Below are positions 19,989 to 29,440 of a stretch of DNA of 44,645 nt, one piece after another (the first letter of the stretch is position 1; each line of letters opens with the position of its first letter). The notes beneath the pieces are model-generated. The model searched no databases. It worked only from the letters and a program-made list of their open reading frames with translations, and was not told the origin of the DNA. The DNA is from CAYNNP01 sp964398215. Its GTDB lineage: Bacteria; Planctomycetota; Planctomycetia; Pirellulales; Pirellulaceae. A program made the translations under genes and the position numbers. The stretch spans positions 1 to 44,645 of the forward strand of contig CAYNNP010000025.1 of NCBI GenBank assembly GCA_964398215.1. The letters are read 5' to 3'.

Positions 19989-20657
19989 TCAGCCGTTGAC
20001 TTTTTGATTTGCGATACAGTCCTCAACGATCGAAAGCACTCTTTCAAGCACTTCGTCGCTGGACATTCCATCGCTCTCGACGACAACGGCGTCGGCTGCC
20101 GCTCGTAGTCGTCCTACATCACGCATTCGGTCTTCTAAGTCTCGTTGATTCTGGGCAGCCAGTATCTCATCAATCGTCAACACACGCCCTTGTTCAGCCA
20201 ACTGCAGTTGCCGGCGACGGGCGCGTTCCTCTGGTGAAGCCGTCAAGAAAATCTTGCACTCAGCATTGGGGAAAACGTCTGTTCCTTGGTCACGCCCTTC
20301 GGTGACGATATTGCGACCGTCCGCGATCTTGCGTTGCTGCCGGGACAGCTGTTCGCGGACGCTAGGGATATCGGCCAAGTGCCGGATGGCTTGAGTGACT
20401 GTTGGTGTGCGGATTTCCTGCGAAACGTCTTTGCCATTAAGTGATACACGTTGATCTTTCCACTGCAATTCAACACTCGCAGCAAATTCGGTCAACGCCT
20501 CTGCGTCATCCAGTGGGATTTCCGTTTGGATTGCGCCAAGTGTGACGGCCCGGTACATCGCGCCGGTGTCCAGGAATTCAAATCCCAGACGATCGGCAAC
20601 CTGAAAAGCAATGCTACTTTTTCCAGCGCCCGCTGGGCCATCGATAGTGACAATCAT
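19989..20657 (-). CDS. cmk: Cytidylate kinase
   Basis: Phosphorylates CMP and dCMP with ATP in pyrimidine nucleotide salvage and synthesis. The 222 residues are the normal length. The P-loop GPAGAGKSS sits at 7-15, followed by LGFEFLDTGAMYRA, the RxGQ-like region EGRDQGTDVFPNA and the LID-type SPEERARRRQLQ. The start at ATG 20657 shares one base with the stop of the transglutaminase gene (TGATG); a TTG one codon upstream is less likely. Its place as fourth gene of an envelope operon is odd: in most bacteria cmk sits by aroA or rpsA. Coupling to the upstream genes means its expression depends on them unless an internal promoter exists. Confidence 0.95.
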   Translation of the reverse strand: MIVTIDGPAGAGKSSIAFQVADRLGFEFLDTGAMYRAVTLGAIQTEIPLDDAEALTEFAASVELQWKDQRVSLNGKDVSQEIRTPTVTQAIRHLADIPSVREQLSRQQRKIADGRNIVTEGRDQGTDVFPNAECKIFLTASPEERARRRQLQLAEQGRVLTIDEILAAQNQRDLEDRMRDVGRLRAAADAVVVESDGMSSDEVLERVLSIVEDCIANQKVNG

Positions 20658-23176
20658 CAAAACTGCTCCACTGTGTCGACATCGTTCTGCATAGCTGTTT
20701 TGATCAATTTCAGTTCAGCCGCAGTGAGCGATTTCCTTAGCGCTGTGGCTTTCGATTTAAGTTCTTGTGTCAAATTTGAACCTTGATGGTTTGCGTTGGG
20801 CGAGCCGTATCGCAGCTGGCAAAACAAGTCGGTCAGTTCTTCAAAGACACCAGCGACTTCGCCGTCCCCTTTGCCCCCAAGTCGTTGTCGAACAACCCGA
20901 GAAAACTCAGCGGGAGTCTGTGAGTCGCGACGCAAGATCCCAAATTTTCCGAGTTCGACTAGGGCATCAGCGTAAAACAGGATCTGAGGTTTGCCAGACC
21001 CTGAATTTTGATTTCGCCCAAATCGTTTGGAGCGCCAGAATGACAACCAGTTTTTTGTTGAACCCAGTCTTAGAAAAATCACAATTGCCGTAATGATGAC
21101 GGCAACGCAAATCCAAAGCAGCCATCTTGATTGATTGGTAACAACTGAGGTCCTGGATTCCCCTTGGGATTGCAAACCTGTCATCTTTTCCTTGATCCAA
21201 ACCGCAAACGAACCACCTGCGGACTCGCCGATGCCCGATTCCTTTGCCGACTGTTGACTCTGATCACGGTAGATGACGTGGTCGCCAAATAAATTCTTTG
21301 CCATGTCCAGTGCATGGTCAAGACTTCGCATCCCTATCGATGAACTCTCAGTGCCTCCGCCACCACCAGGGGTTGGGTCCAGCCGCAACCAGTACTCTTG
21401 CGACTGAGGCTGGCCATACACATAGCGTTCTGGTTCCAAATCCGAGCGAGGAATCAGAGCTTCTACCCAAGCATGAGCGTGACTCTGCCGGGCCAAGAAA
21501 TACTGCCCAATGTCGTTGTATTCATCGGTGTGGTAACCGACCACGACTCGCGACGGAATGCCAACCGACCGAAGCATCAAAGCCAGGGCAGCGGCAAAAT
21601 ACTGGCAGTGTCCTTTCCGGTGCGTTGCGATGAATTGCTCAATTGGATCAACACCAGATGCCAATTTTGCGTTCAGATTCATCGTGTATTCAAAGCTATT
21701 ATTCAAAGCTAGAAACCGCTGCAGGGCCAATGCGATTTCGTACTTGTTCTGCCTCTTATCCTCGGGCACCCCGTTGATCGTCAGCCGGGCCATCTTGGCC
21801 ACCGTTGGCATCAGGTCAGGCTCAAAGTACAGCAAGGAGTCGCGGTAGGATTCACCGATCACAGTCAACGGTAAATTCAAAACTTGCGATGGCGTTGGCC
21901 GAAGCATCTCTCCTAAGCTCGATCGTCCGGTATGCACATCGGGAACCGCGATCAAATCCGTCTGAAGCTTGTCGTGAAAAGCGTGAGTCAGAAATTGATA
22001 ATTGGTTTTTTTATAGGTGGCCTTGGTTCGATCGGCATGCGTCAAAGTCCAAGCACCGATCGTATGCCGGAAACGACTGTCTGTACCACTGCGATAGTAC
22101 GGAGCGATTGAAAACACCGAAGGACTCTGGAGCGATTCGCAACTGATTTCCACTTGGACCGAGTCAAAGAAATTCTTGTCACTCACTCGCTGCAACAAAG
22201 GTTCCCTGGGCATCTGCGTCGAAACGTATCGATTCTGAGCAAGAACAGAGGACCAAATCGCCGTTGGCCTGTCGCGAGAATACAAATCGGGCGTGTAAGA
22301 CTCCAAAACTTTCCCACGCAAATACAATCCACCAGCAAGCCGGTAGGGCTGGTCGGTGCGTCTGTCAGTCATCTTTACCCGAACAGCCGGTTCCGGATTT
22401 TGCAGCATTTTGCCAATCTGATCCAGCTTCATCTGATCCGAAAATCCCGTCAGGACTTTCCCTGGGCCTTCTAGTCGGGAGGCGTCCGTACGCCGTGGCA
22501 GTGCATAAAAGAAAACACCGCCAACGACAACTGCAGCTGGCACGGCGCCAAATAAACTGAACCGCGACAAGCCGAATCGATGACGCTTCAAGGATGCTGC
22601 CGACTGCTCCGCACTGACTTGAACATTCGGTTTGCCAGACGGATCGTCAGCACCTTGCCAAACCGACCGGACGCCTTCGTTGGCGACCAAACTAGAAAGC
22701 GCCCCAAGTGCCAGCGCTGCGATGATGCCAATGGCGACTAACAGAAAACCATAGTTAAGCGTGTCGTTGTAAACCGCTGCAACAACTAGCTGCAGCAAGC
22801 TAAAAACAGAAAGCTGTTCATAGATCCGGACGGATTTTTCCTGCAGCATCAGGACCATTTGAACCAGCACCAAAAGCTGCGCCACCGAAATCATTTGGCG
22901 ATTGCCAGGCTCGGTGACTTGCCAAAAGTCTCCAACGCAATAAATCGCTGCGGCTCCCATTGCAACGTAAGCCAAGATTGGCGGCAACGCGAAAATTCGC
23001 AGCCAGTCTACAAACAAGAATCCAAACGCAGCTGCAAAAACGGCGATGACCGGAATCTGCTGTGCATCTGACGACGACAGTACCAGTCCTCCCAAGCAAG
23101 ACAGTAGCGCAAAGTAGAACTTGGTGCTTAGTTGAGTCTCCGGTTTTTCTACCGGCATTGTTTGGTTACTGGCCAT
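20657..23176 (-). CDS. TgpA-like membrane transglutaminase (DUF3488-TGc-DUF4129)
   Basis: I chose ATG 23176 (MASNQTMPVEKP), 11 bases inside the end of the DUF58 gene, giving 839 residues; the longer open frame reads through that gene. The order is a cluster of membrane helices (about 20-190), one more helix, an external transglutaminase domain, another helix near 730 and a cytoplasmic C-terminal DUF4129-like tail (ALVELGKFGILRRDSQTPAEFSRVV). The catalytic triad is visible: C524 in KGHCQYFAAAL, H568 in HAHAWVE and D600 in RLDPTPG. TgpA of Pseudomonas is the described relative; the substrates are probably envelope proteins. Partners are DUF58 upstream and the MoxR ATPase of the divergent operon. 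The region between H568 and D600 is longer than the usual 15-20 residues. Confidence 0.92.
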   Translation of the reverse strand: MASNQTMPVEKPETQLSTKFYFALLSCLGGLVLSSSDAQQIPVIAVFAAAFGFLFVDWLRIFALPPILAYVAMGAAAIYCVGDFWQVTEPGNRQMISVAQLLVLVQMVLMLQEKSVRIYEQLSVFSLLQLVVAAVYNDTLNYGFLLVAIGIIAALALGALSSLVANEGVRSVWQGADDPSGKPNVQVSAEQSAASLKRHRFGLSRFSLFGAVPAAVVVGGVFFYALPRRTDASRLEGPGKVLTGFSDQMKLDQIGKMLQNPEPAVRVKMTDRRTDQPYRLAGGLYLRGKVLESYTPDLYSRDRPTAIWSSVLAQNRYVSTQMPREPLLQRVSDKNFFDSVQVEISCESLQSPSVFSIAPYYRSGTDSRFRHTIGAWTLTHADRTKATYKKTNYQFLTHAFHDKLQTDLIAVPDVHTGRSSLGEMLRPTPSQVLNLPLTVIGESYRDSLLYFEPDLMPTVAKMARLTINGVPEDKRQNKYEIALALQRFLALNNSFEYTMNLNAKLASGVDPIEQFIATHRKGHCQYFAAALALMLRSVGIPSRVVVGYHTDEYNDIGQYFLARQSHAHAWVEALIPRSDLEPERYVYGQPQSQEYWLRLDPTPGGGGGTESSSIGMRSLDHALDMAKNLFGDHVIYRDQSQQSAKESGIGESAGGSFAVWIKEKMTGLQSQGESRTSVVTNQSRWLLWICVAVIITAIVIFLRLGSTKNWLSFWRSKRFGRNQNSGSGKPQILFYADALVELGKFGILRRDSQTPAEFSRVVRQRLGGKGDGEVAGVFEELTDLFCQLRYGSPNANHQGSNLTQELKSKATALRKSLTAAELKLIKTAMQNDVDTVEQF

Positions 23177-24440
23177 CGAACTGCTCCGCGTGAGCAACAA
23201 GTGCGGCGGGTTCCGAATCGCTCGCGTTGCCTTCAGTTGCAGCGCCCGCGTCAACCATCCATCGTTTGAATGATTGTGTGCTGACATCGATCCAGTTGAT
23301 CTGCCGCTCTCCCCAAAGTCCAAGCGTAGCCGCCAAGTCACCATCGGCGGCTTGATCCGCTGAACCCGCGATCGCTTCGGCTTGGCTGCGCGGGCTGATC
23401 ACGATCAGCCGTCGTTTCGCTGCGCTGGTTAACGAAATCGGCTTGAGCGCGCCGGTCAGCTGCGGAGAATTGGAAGCCTTGACCCGTGCCAGGATTCGCA
23501 ACACTTCCAATCGGGCTTTGGGAGACGAGTTTCCAGAAAACACATGTGGTTTGGATCCACCAACGGCAAACGCAAGCCGCACGCCCGGCTCGGCAGCCGC
23601 TTCTATCAACAACGTTGCCGCAAACCGGATCGCGCGCTCGACAAGTTCGTTGGATTGTGACTTGCCAAAAATCGTAAAGCAATCGACTAAAACGCAGGCA
23701 TCAAAATCCAACTGTTTTTCGACCTGTCGGACGATCGGTTCGCCAACCCGAGCCGACGTTCGATGATGGATCATTCTGGTGTTGTCACCAGTTTGCCATT
23801 GCCGGAGCCCAAAAAAATCTCCGTCAGCGATTCCCATTTTATTTGCAGAAGAGTCCGTTCCACCGAACCCGCCTAGCAATTCGTTTTGCCAACCGCCCCG
23901 CAAATCCAAACGTCGCGGGAGCACCAATAGCGTCTGCTTGCGCGGCTTGCGAGCACCGCCAAGGTACAGGGAAAATGGAAAGCAAGACGAGACTTGCAAA
24001 GGCCCAAACTGGTACTCGCCGCGCGCTTCGATTGCACAGTCAACAATCGCATTTTGTGCCAACTTCGGTGGCACCGCTCCAACACTGCAAACCGCAGGAG
24101 TCTTTTTCCCCGACTCATCAGCAATATTGTCTTCGACTCTGATCGCCCACGCGGGCAACCAGCGACTGAAATTTTGCACGGCATAGGAAACGCTGAATTT
24201 GGTCTGTGAGAACACTTCCATGGGCAAGCCGCGTTTGGCATCAACCGAGCGCGAAAACCAACGGGAATATCGCCAGCTAATCAGAAGCGCACCAACCAGT
24301 AGCCCAGCCAAGACCAACAGCAGATTGAAACCACGGATCGCGCCTCCAACCATTGTGAAAATAGCAATGAAGATCAAGTGCAAGCCCAACCGTGTTGGAC
24401 GAACAATCGTTTTGCGTTTACGTTTCGATCTGGGCGCCAT
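23166..24440 (-). CDS. DUF58 protein
   Basis: 424 residues from ATG 24440, which shares one base with the stop of the carrier gene (TGATG). A basic N-terminus (RSKRKRK) and two hydrophobic segments (about 17-60) are followed by the cytoplasmic domain. The DUF58 signature is clear: GDFFGLRQWQTGDNTRMIHHRTSAR then GEPIVRQVEKQ. A von Willebrand A-like fold follows (VLVDCF with later acidic residues), although the full DxSxS metal site is not obvious. DUF58 proteins are the usual companions of MoxR AAA ATPases and TgpA-like transglutaminases. In this window the MoxR gene is in the opposite arm. Function: probable adaptor in an envelope maturation complex. Confidence 0.92.
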   Translation of the reverse strand: MAPRSKRKRKTIVRPTRLGLHLIFIAIFTMVGGAIRGFNLLLVLAGLLVGALLISWRYSRWFSRSVDAKRGLPMEVFSQTKFSVSYAVQNFSRWLPAWAIRVEDNIADESGKKTPAVCSVGAVPPKLAQNAIVDCAIEARGEYQFGPLQVSSCFPFSLYLGGARKPRKQTLLVLPRRLDLRGGWQNELLGGFGGTDSSANKMGIADGDFFGLRQWQTGDNTRMIHHRTSARVGEPIVRQVEKQLDFDACVLVDCFTIFGKSQSNELVERAIRFAATLLIEAAAEPGVRLAFAVGGSKPHVFSGNSSPKARLEVLRILARVKASNSPQLTGALKPISLTSAAKRRLIVISPRSQAEAIAGSADQAADGDLAATLGLWGERQINWIDVSTQSFKRWMVDAGAATEGNASDSEPAALVAHAEQFDGQ

Positions 24441-26044
24441 CACTGACCAATGTAGCTTTGAATTTTATCAATCACCGTCCATGCGCCAGTGACCAACATG
24501 GCAAACGCCGAAAGCCACAACATCACATCCCATATTTTTCCGGGACGTAGTGCTGGCAAGCAACGCTGATAACGAAAGTACAACGCGGCTGCGGCCAACA
24601 TCGGCAACATGACTCCTTGCGCGACACCGCTCCACAATACCAACCGTGTTGGCTGAGGAAACGCAATAAAGATCACCAAGCAAAGGATCGGAAAGACGCC
24701 CGATAGAATCCGAATCCACTTGGCTCGCGTTTCTTCATCTTCTTTGATCAACCCAATGACACGCATCGCGTCGGAAAATGTCCGCGCGTGGCTGGCGTTG
24801 GCAACAAAGAACGTTGAGTACAAAACGGCAAAAGCACCAAACAGGAATACCGCGGCCGCCCAGTTCGAGAACACAGGACGGAACATGACTGCCAAGGTGC
24901 GAACCATGTCACCTTTTTCAGGGTTCAATCCAACGCGGTGCAAGACAGCGGCGCCCAGCAGGTAAAACGCAACCGTCGCAAACGTGTAAACGATCATCGC
25001 GCCCCAGGCATCAAATCGCATCACTCGCATCCAACCAGAAGCACGCTTTTGCCAAGCTTCGCTGCCATCGTTTTTACCGGTGAACCGGGCGTATCCCTTT
25101 TCCAAACACCAATACGGATACACAACCAACTCAGCAGCGCCGACACCAATGATGCCGAACGTTGCCAACGCGGTCCCGATAGGATTCACTTCTTTGGTAC
25201 CGCTTGGGAGGCTGAGCGATAGCCCCGACCAGAACTCCGCCAAGTTCACGCGCCAGTCCGGCTGGCCTTGCAGCAAAAACAAATTCAATACAGTCAATGC
25301 CGTGAAGGACGCGACCAAAACCGTCGACAACGATTGGATCAAACCGTAGCGACCGACCAGCAGAATGATACTAGTCGCGACTGCCATGATCGAAGCCCAG
25401 ATCACCGCATCGCGAGGCGAATTCGGCTTGCCCAGTCCATCGTTTCCGTGCGCCGCAGAGTACTTTTGCCAAGCGGCTTCGACATCGATCGTCGGTTCTT
25501 CGCCATCGGGTTTCGTCGCGCGATACTCTTGGTATTTTCGCATCTGCGCTGCATCAGCGGCCTCGTTGTAGTCGCTTCCCATCTGAGTGATCGGTGCGCT
25601 GATCGCCAGCGCTTGGCCGACACCACCGACAATGCCACCGAGCTGCGATATGCTGGCCAGCCACATCACCAACCAATACCAGACCAACCAGTTACCGCGT
25701 CCTTTGATCCGAGGACCAGGGACTTCGTCCAAAGCCTTTAACGTTGTCTTGCCGCTGATCAATGCGTATCGCCCAAGTTCTATCTGCGCGAAAACTTTGA
25801 CAACGCAGCCGATCACGATCAACCATAGCAACGCGAACCCCGCTTCGGCTCCGGTTTTGGTCGTTGCGATCAATTCGCCACTACCAACAATCGATCCTGC
25901 CACGATCAACCCGGGGCCAATGAAGCGGATCATTCCCATCATCTTGGCGGGCGGATCCAACGGCTGATCACTTGATGACGAAGCGGTGCCGGGACTGGGC
26001 TTTTTGTCGGCGGGTGCTTTCGAGGGATCTGTAGAATCGGTCAT
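24440..26044 (-). CDS. NRAMP-superfamily carrier with altered metal-binding motifs
   Basis: 534 residues from ATG 26044 (MTDSTDPSKAPADKK); an open frame to 26143 adds an unlikely segment. A polar N-terminus of about 37 residues leads into around 11 membrane helices. The first reads GPGLIVAGSIVGSGE, alignable with helix 1 of NRAMP proteins. The DPGN metal motif is replaced by GSGE (54-57), and the helix-6 MPH motif seems to be AELVVYPYW. It therefore should not be called a Mn/Fe importer. A hydrophilic insert of about 60 residues (from QMGSDYNEAADAA to KPNSPRDA) lies after helix 4 and is unusual. It is the first gene of the operon with DUF58, TGase, cmk and ankyrin, and is divergent from the RDD-MoxR operon across 354 bases. 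The substrate is unknown. Confidence 0.85.
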   Translation of the reverse strand: MTDSTDPSKAPADKKPSPGTASSSSDQPLDPPAKMMGMIRFIGPGLIVAGSIVGSGELIATTKTGAEAGFALLWLIVIGCVVKVFAQIELGRYALISGKTTLKALDEVPGPRIKGRGNWLVWYWLVMWLASISQLGGIVGGVGQALAISAPITQMGSDYNEAADAAQMRKYQEYRATKPDGEEPTIDVEAAWQKYSAAHGNDGLGKPNSPRDAVIWASIMAVATSIILLVGRYGLIQSLSTVLVASFTALTVLNLFLLQGQPDWRVNLAEFWSGLSLSLPSGTKEVNPIGTALATFGIIGVGAAELVVYPYWCLEKGYARFTGKNDGSEAWQKRASGWMRVMRFDAWGAMIVYTFATVAFYLLGAAVLHRVGLNPEKGDMVRTLAVMFRPVFSNWAAAVFLFGAFAVLYSTFFVANASHARTFSDAMRVIGLIKEDEETRAKWIRILSGVFPILCLVIFIAFPQPTRLVLWSGVAQGVMLPMLAAAALYFRYQRCLPALRPGKIWDVMLWLSAFAMLVTGAWTVIDKIQSYIGQ

Positions 26045-26398
26045 AGGAAATCGAGATCCGTCATCGAGTGAAAGGGAGCGGGGGTGAGCGAAAAAGGCTT
26101 TTGTCGTCTGGCGGTTTCGGATTACCAAAAAACGAATTGCCAAAAAACGCAGCTTGAAAAAGCGGGGACCGGGGAACCATCAGCATCCTGCGCTGACGAT
26201 TTTATTATGTTACTTTTGTGTATTTGGTGTTCTATTCGCGTCCGACGTTCTGGCGCTGGATAATGTAAACAGATAGTCTACCGTGAAAACGCGTGTTCAA
26301 CACCATCGCATGTTGAATCGATTGTGAACTCATGAAGCGAGTTTTTGTTATGATAGAGCTTTATGTTGAGGGACACGCAGCAGGATTTACAAATCGGG
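26045..26398. promoter_or_regulatory. Divergent promoter region between the two envelope operons
   Basis: The 354-base gap holds the start signals of both operons. A -10-like TATGAT on the plus strand lies at 26349-26354, which would start transcription near 26361, just before an ATG at 26363 and 38 bases before the ATG at 26399. No good -35 is seen. A/T-rich tracts at 26199-26225 may serve the minus-strand operon. No clear operator palindrome was found. Confidence 0.4.
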
Positions 26399-27415
26399 AT
26401 GACATCTCCAAGCCCACTTGATACGACCATCGCGGTGGTGACGCCGGAGAACATTGCCTTTGAATACCAATTGGCTGGGCCCTTTCGTCGCTTGCCAGCC
26501 TATTTGATCGATTTAGCGCTGCGATGGGGAATCATCATCCTGGCCTTATTCCTGTTCCTGTTGATCGGTGGATTGCTGGAATTCGGCATTGGCCCTGGGT
26601 TCGCTGTAACGGGATTCGCATTTTGGATGATTCTGCAGTTCGTCGTCACTTGGCTGTACGGCACTCTCATGGAGTCCTATTTTAATGGCCGGACCGTCGG
26701 CAAATGGGCCTGTGGAATTCGCGCGATTGGAGTTGATGGGCGTCCGATCACGGGCAAGGCCGCCGTTCTACGAAACCTAATCCGAATCGCTGACCTTGCG
26801 CCGTTGGCAATGGCGAACCAGTTCGACATCCTGCCAGCGGACACGCCAGCACTGTTCATCATCCCCACTGGCATTGCCGGCGTCATATCGATGATGTTCA
26901 CGACGCGAATGCAGCGACTGGGAGATTTGGCGGGCGGAACGATGGTGATCGTTGATGAAAAAACATGGCGTTTGCCGATTGCCAAAGTTGACGATCCACG
27001 CGCCGAAGCTCTTTCGACTTTCATTCCTGGTGACTACCGAGTATCACGGAGCATGGCGCGCACTTTGGCAATTTATGCGGAGCGGCGACATTACTTGAAT
27101 CCCAAACGTCGCCAGGAAATATCACGACACTTGGCAGAACCGCTGATCGAACGGTTTGAATTTCGTCGTGACATTGATCCCGATCTGTTGCTGTACTGTT
27201 TGTATTTCAAAACGTTTCTGGCCGATGGCAGGAGCACACCCGATCTTGGTCCGCTGGCAGGGTTTAGTCCACTGCTAAAAGATGCCTCAAAAATACAATC
27301 CACCAGCACGCCAGCTTCTCTGTTGGTTCAAAATTCGATGCAACCGATTCTTGAGTCACAACCGCAGACGACTTCCGCGTTGCCGAACGAATTTGACAAG
27401 GGGACTGGCCAATGA
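26399..27415 (+). CDS. RDD family membrane protein
   Basis: I start at ATG 26399 (MTSPSPLDTTIAVVTPEN) because the -10-like box at 26349 would place an ATG at 26363 right at the transcript start; the latter adds 12 residues. The RDD domain is clear from GPFRRLPAYLIDLALRWG to the DLAGGTMVIVDE end (about 30-190), with three or four hydrophobic helices and the conserved Arg and Asp residues. A cytoplasmic tail of about 150 residues follows (MARTLAIYAERRHYL, then LIERFEFRRDIDPDLLL), with a low-complexity Ser/Pro end. RDD proteins in this gene context sit at the head of SpoIIM-DUF4129-MoxR clusters. The stop overlaps the next start (ATGA), so the pair is coupled. Confidence 0.9.
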   Translation: MTSPSPLDTTIAVVTPENIAFEYQLAGPFRRLPAYLIDLALRWGIIILALFLFLLIGGLLEFGIGPGFAVTGFAFWMILQFVVTWLYGTLMESYFNGRTVGKWACGIRAIGVDGRPITGKAAVLRNLIRIADLAPLAMANQFDILPADTPALFIIPTGIAGVISMMFTTRMQRLGDLAGGTMVIVDEKTWRLPIAKVDDPRAEALSTFIPGDYRVSRSMARTLAIYAERRHYLNPKRRQEISRHLAEPLIERFEFRRDIDPDLLLYCLYFKTFLADGRSTPDLGPLAGFSPLLKDASKIQSTSTPASLLVQNSMQPILESQPQTTSALPNEFDKGTGQ

Positions 27416-28503
27416 ATGTCGCAGCATTGCTGGAGAAGCGCCGCGTCCAATGGAATGAACTGGAACATATTTGCAACGCCATGGAAGTGCGTGGCAAGGC
27501 ATCCAAAACAGGGCAACCTCAACACCGCGGTGGTCCGGGAGTTGCCAGGTTTTCGACGTTGTACCGCGCCGCGTGCGCCGACTTGGCGTTGGCTGACGCG
27601 TATCAATTGCCGCCGGCAACGGTCACGTATTTACATCGCTTGGTCGCACGAGCCCACAATCAGTTGTACCGCTCAAACAGCCTGCAGCCGTCCAGCTGGT
27701 ACGACATTGTTTTTCGTGACGCCCCTAAATTGATCTATTCGGACCCCTGCGTACGCGTAGCAACGATTTTGTTTTTTGGTTTGTTTGCTCTGTCAATGTT
27801 CATCGGCGCCAACGAGACATTGTTTCCTGATTTTGCTACCAATGTGGTTGGTGAAGCCGCTTTGGAATCCACCGAATCCAGCTTTGAGCATCCTATCAAT
27901 GCTGACCCATCCCAGTACTCTGCCAAAGCCGCTTTTTACATTCGGCACAACACTGGAATAGGGCTGCAGTGTTTTGCGTTTGGGATTCTGATCATTCCTT
28001 GCCTTTTCACATCGGCTTACAACGCAATCGTCTTGGGGACCACATTTGGGTACATGTCCAGACCTGGGATTGTTGGAGGCGACAACTTTTTTGAATTCGT
28101 TACAGCGCATGGACCTTTCGAATTGACGGCCATTGCGCTCGCTGCCGGCGCTGGTTTGCGATTGGGTATCGGTGTTTTCAAAACAGACGGACTCTGCCGA
28201 ACCGATTCGATTCGGATCAATGCGATGCGTTCGGTGCCCATCGTGTCAGCATCAGCAACCCTGTTCGTGATGGCCGCGTTCACCGAAGGTTTCCTTTCGC
28301 CTAGTGGTGCACCGTATCTGATAAAAGCTGGCTGGGCTATTTTTTCATCAGGGCTTATCAGTTTCTATTTCGTCATTTTGGGAATGCCCAACACGACCAA
28401 TCCGGTCAGCGGTTTGCATACGGCAACGTACGAATCGGTATTCGGAAAAGACCCACCTGCTGCATCCGATGACAGCGACGGGAGCGTGATCAATGCAACT
28501 TGA
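27412..28503 (+). CDS. SpoIIM (stage II sporulation protein M) family membrane protein
   Basis: 363 residues. A soluble N-terminal helical region of about 110 residues (WNELEHICNAMEVRG, then ARFSTLYRAACADLALADAY) is followed by several helices from about 120. The family pattern NNxxxxxxxxxxG-like is seen as YNAIVLGTTFGYM, and HGPFELTAIALAAGAGLRLG is the strong SpoIIM/DUF95 signature. Planctomycetes do not form endospores; here the protein is part of the RDD-MoxR cluster and probably an envelope channel or scaffold. It overlaps RDD by 4 bases and the next gene by 11. The family assignment is confident; its function is not known. Confidence 0.88.
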   Translation: MNVAALLEKRRVQWNELEHICNAMEVRGKASKTGQPQHRGGPGVARFSTLYRAACADLALADAYQLPPATVTYLHRLVARAHNQLYRSNSLQPSSWYDIVFRDAPKLIYSDPCVRVATILFFGLFALSMFIGANETLFPDFATNVVGEAALESTESSFEHPINADPSQYSAKAAFYIRHNTGIGLQCFAFGILIIPCLFTSAYNAIVLGTTFGYMSRPGIVGGDNFFEFVTAHGPFELTAIALAAGAGLRLGIGVFKTDGLCRTDSIRINAMRSVPIVSASATLFVMAAFTEGFLSPSGAPYLIKAGWAIFSSGLISFYFVILGMPNTTNPVSGLHTATYESVFGKDPPAASDDSDGSVINAT

Positions 28504-29440
28504 TCAGACACACGTCGCAATTCGCTTGCGGACGATATCGGAAATCGGTGACTTGGCATTGATCATGGTTCGCCGATATCCGTTTGCGCTATTCGTATGC
28601 TTTGCGGTCGGAGCGCTTCCGTGGTTCATCGCCAATTCTGCGCTACTTTGGTGGATCCCAATACAAGAATCAAAGTATGGCTTGGACGATCCAGAAGCTT
28701 TTTCCGAATTGAGACGGTATGCGTTTTGGATGGCTACTTTGGTGGTACTGCAAACGCCTGCGGCCGGCGTTTTCACGACTTACTATCTAGGGCAAGCCGT
28801 TTTTGAGAAGCGTCCAACTTGGAAAAACGTCGTACGCGAAGTCTGGAAACACGGTGGTCGCTGGCTCTGGGCGCTTGGAGTCAAACGGTTGGCGGTGCCA
28901 GCCATGTTGCTACTGTGTGTTACGTACGGAGAAGCTTTATCGGGGTTCACCGATGTGCTTATGCCCATGTTCTTTTTGTTGGCGATCGCGTTGGTTCGCG
29001 GCATGCGTCCGTTCATGCCCGAGATCATCCTCCTAGAACAGTGTCCCGCCAAGTCAAAGGATCCGCGAACTATTACCATCGCAAAGCGAAGCACTAATTT
29101 ACACAAAGCTGTTGGTGGTGATTTGAGTGGCCGATTCATCACACTTTCGTTCCTGCTATTCTGGGGATTTCTAGGTTTGCTTTTTACCTTCACGTGGATT
29201 CGTGGGGTGGTGACAGGATTCGGAAACATGGGACTGGTGACAATGCTGATCCTGTATCCATTGGCACTTTGGGCAGTCGCTGGATTCAGTGTCTTCATTC
29301 GGTTTTTAAACTACCTGGATACGCGTATTCGGCTTGAGGGCTGGGAAGTAGACCTGGCCGTTCGTGCCGAAGCGATTCGCCAATTCGGTGCCGAGCTTCC
29401 CGATGACGGCAGTGCAAAACCAAAAGCGGGGCAAGCATGA
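28493..29440 (+). CDS. Polytopic membrane protein of the RDD-MoxR operon
   Basis: 315 residues with about six hydrophobic segments (roughly 30-58, 78-104, 135-170, 212-235, 245-275 and nearby) and a C-terminal amphipathic tail (NYLDTRIRLEGWEVDLAVRA). That ending, with a YLDxRxRxEGxD/E pattern, recurs in membrane proteins of similar operons and of glycerophosphodiester phosphodiesterase-type membrane domains; this comparison is from memory. No catalytic residue pattern is visible. The ATG lies 11 bases before the SpoIIM stop and the gene ends in a 4-base ATGA overlap, so it is translated as part of the operon. Function unknown. Confidence 0.8.
   Translation: MQLDQTHVAIRLRTISEIGDLALIMVRRYPFALFVCFAVGALPWFIANSALLWWIPIQESKYGLDDPEAFSELRRYAFWMATLVVLQTPAAGVFTTYYLGQAVFEKRPTWKNVVREVWKHGGRWLWALGVKRLAVPAMLLLCVTYGEALSGFTDVLMPMFFLLAIALVRGMRPFMPEIILLEQCPAKSKDPRTITIAKRSTNLHKAVGGDLSGRFITLSFLLFWGFLGLLFTFTWIRGVVTGFGNMGLVTMLILYPLALWAVAGFSVFIRFLNYLDTRIRLEGWEVDLAVRAEAIRQFGAELPDDGSAKPKAGQA

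Noticed and set aside
23177..23344. Start of the transglutaminase at 23344
   Set aside because: This part is inside the DUF58 gene and lacks membrane character; the ATG at 23176 fits the overlap pattern of the operon.
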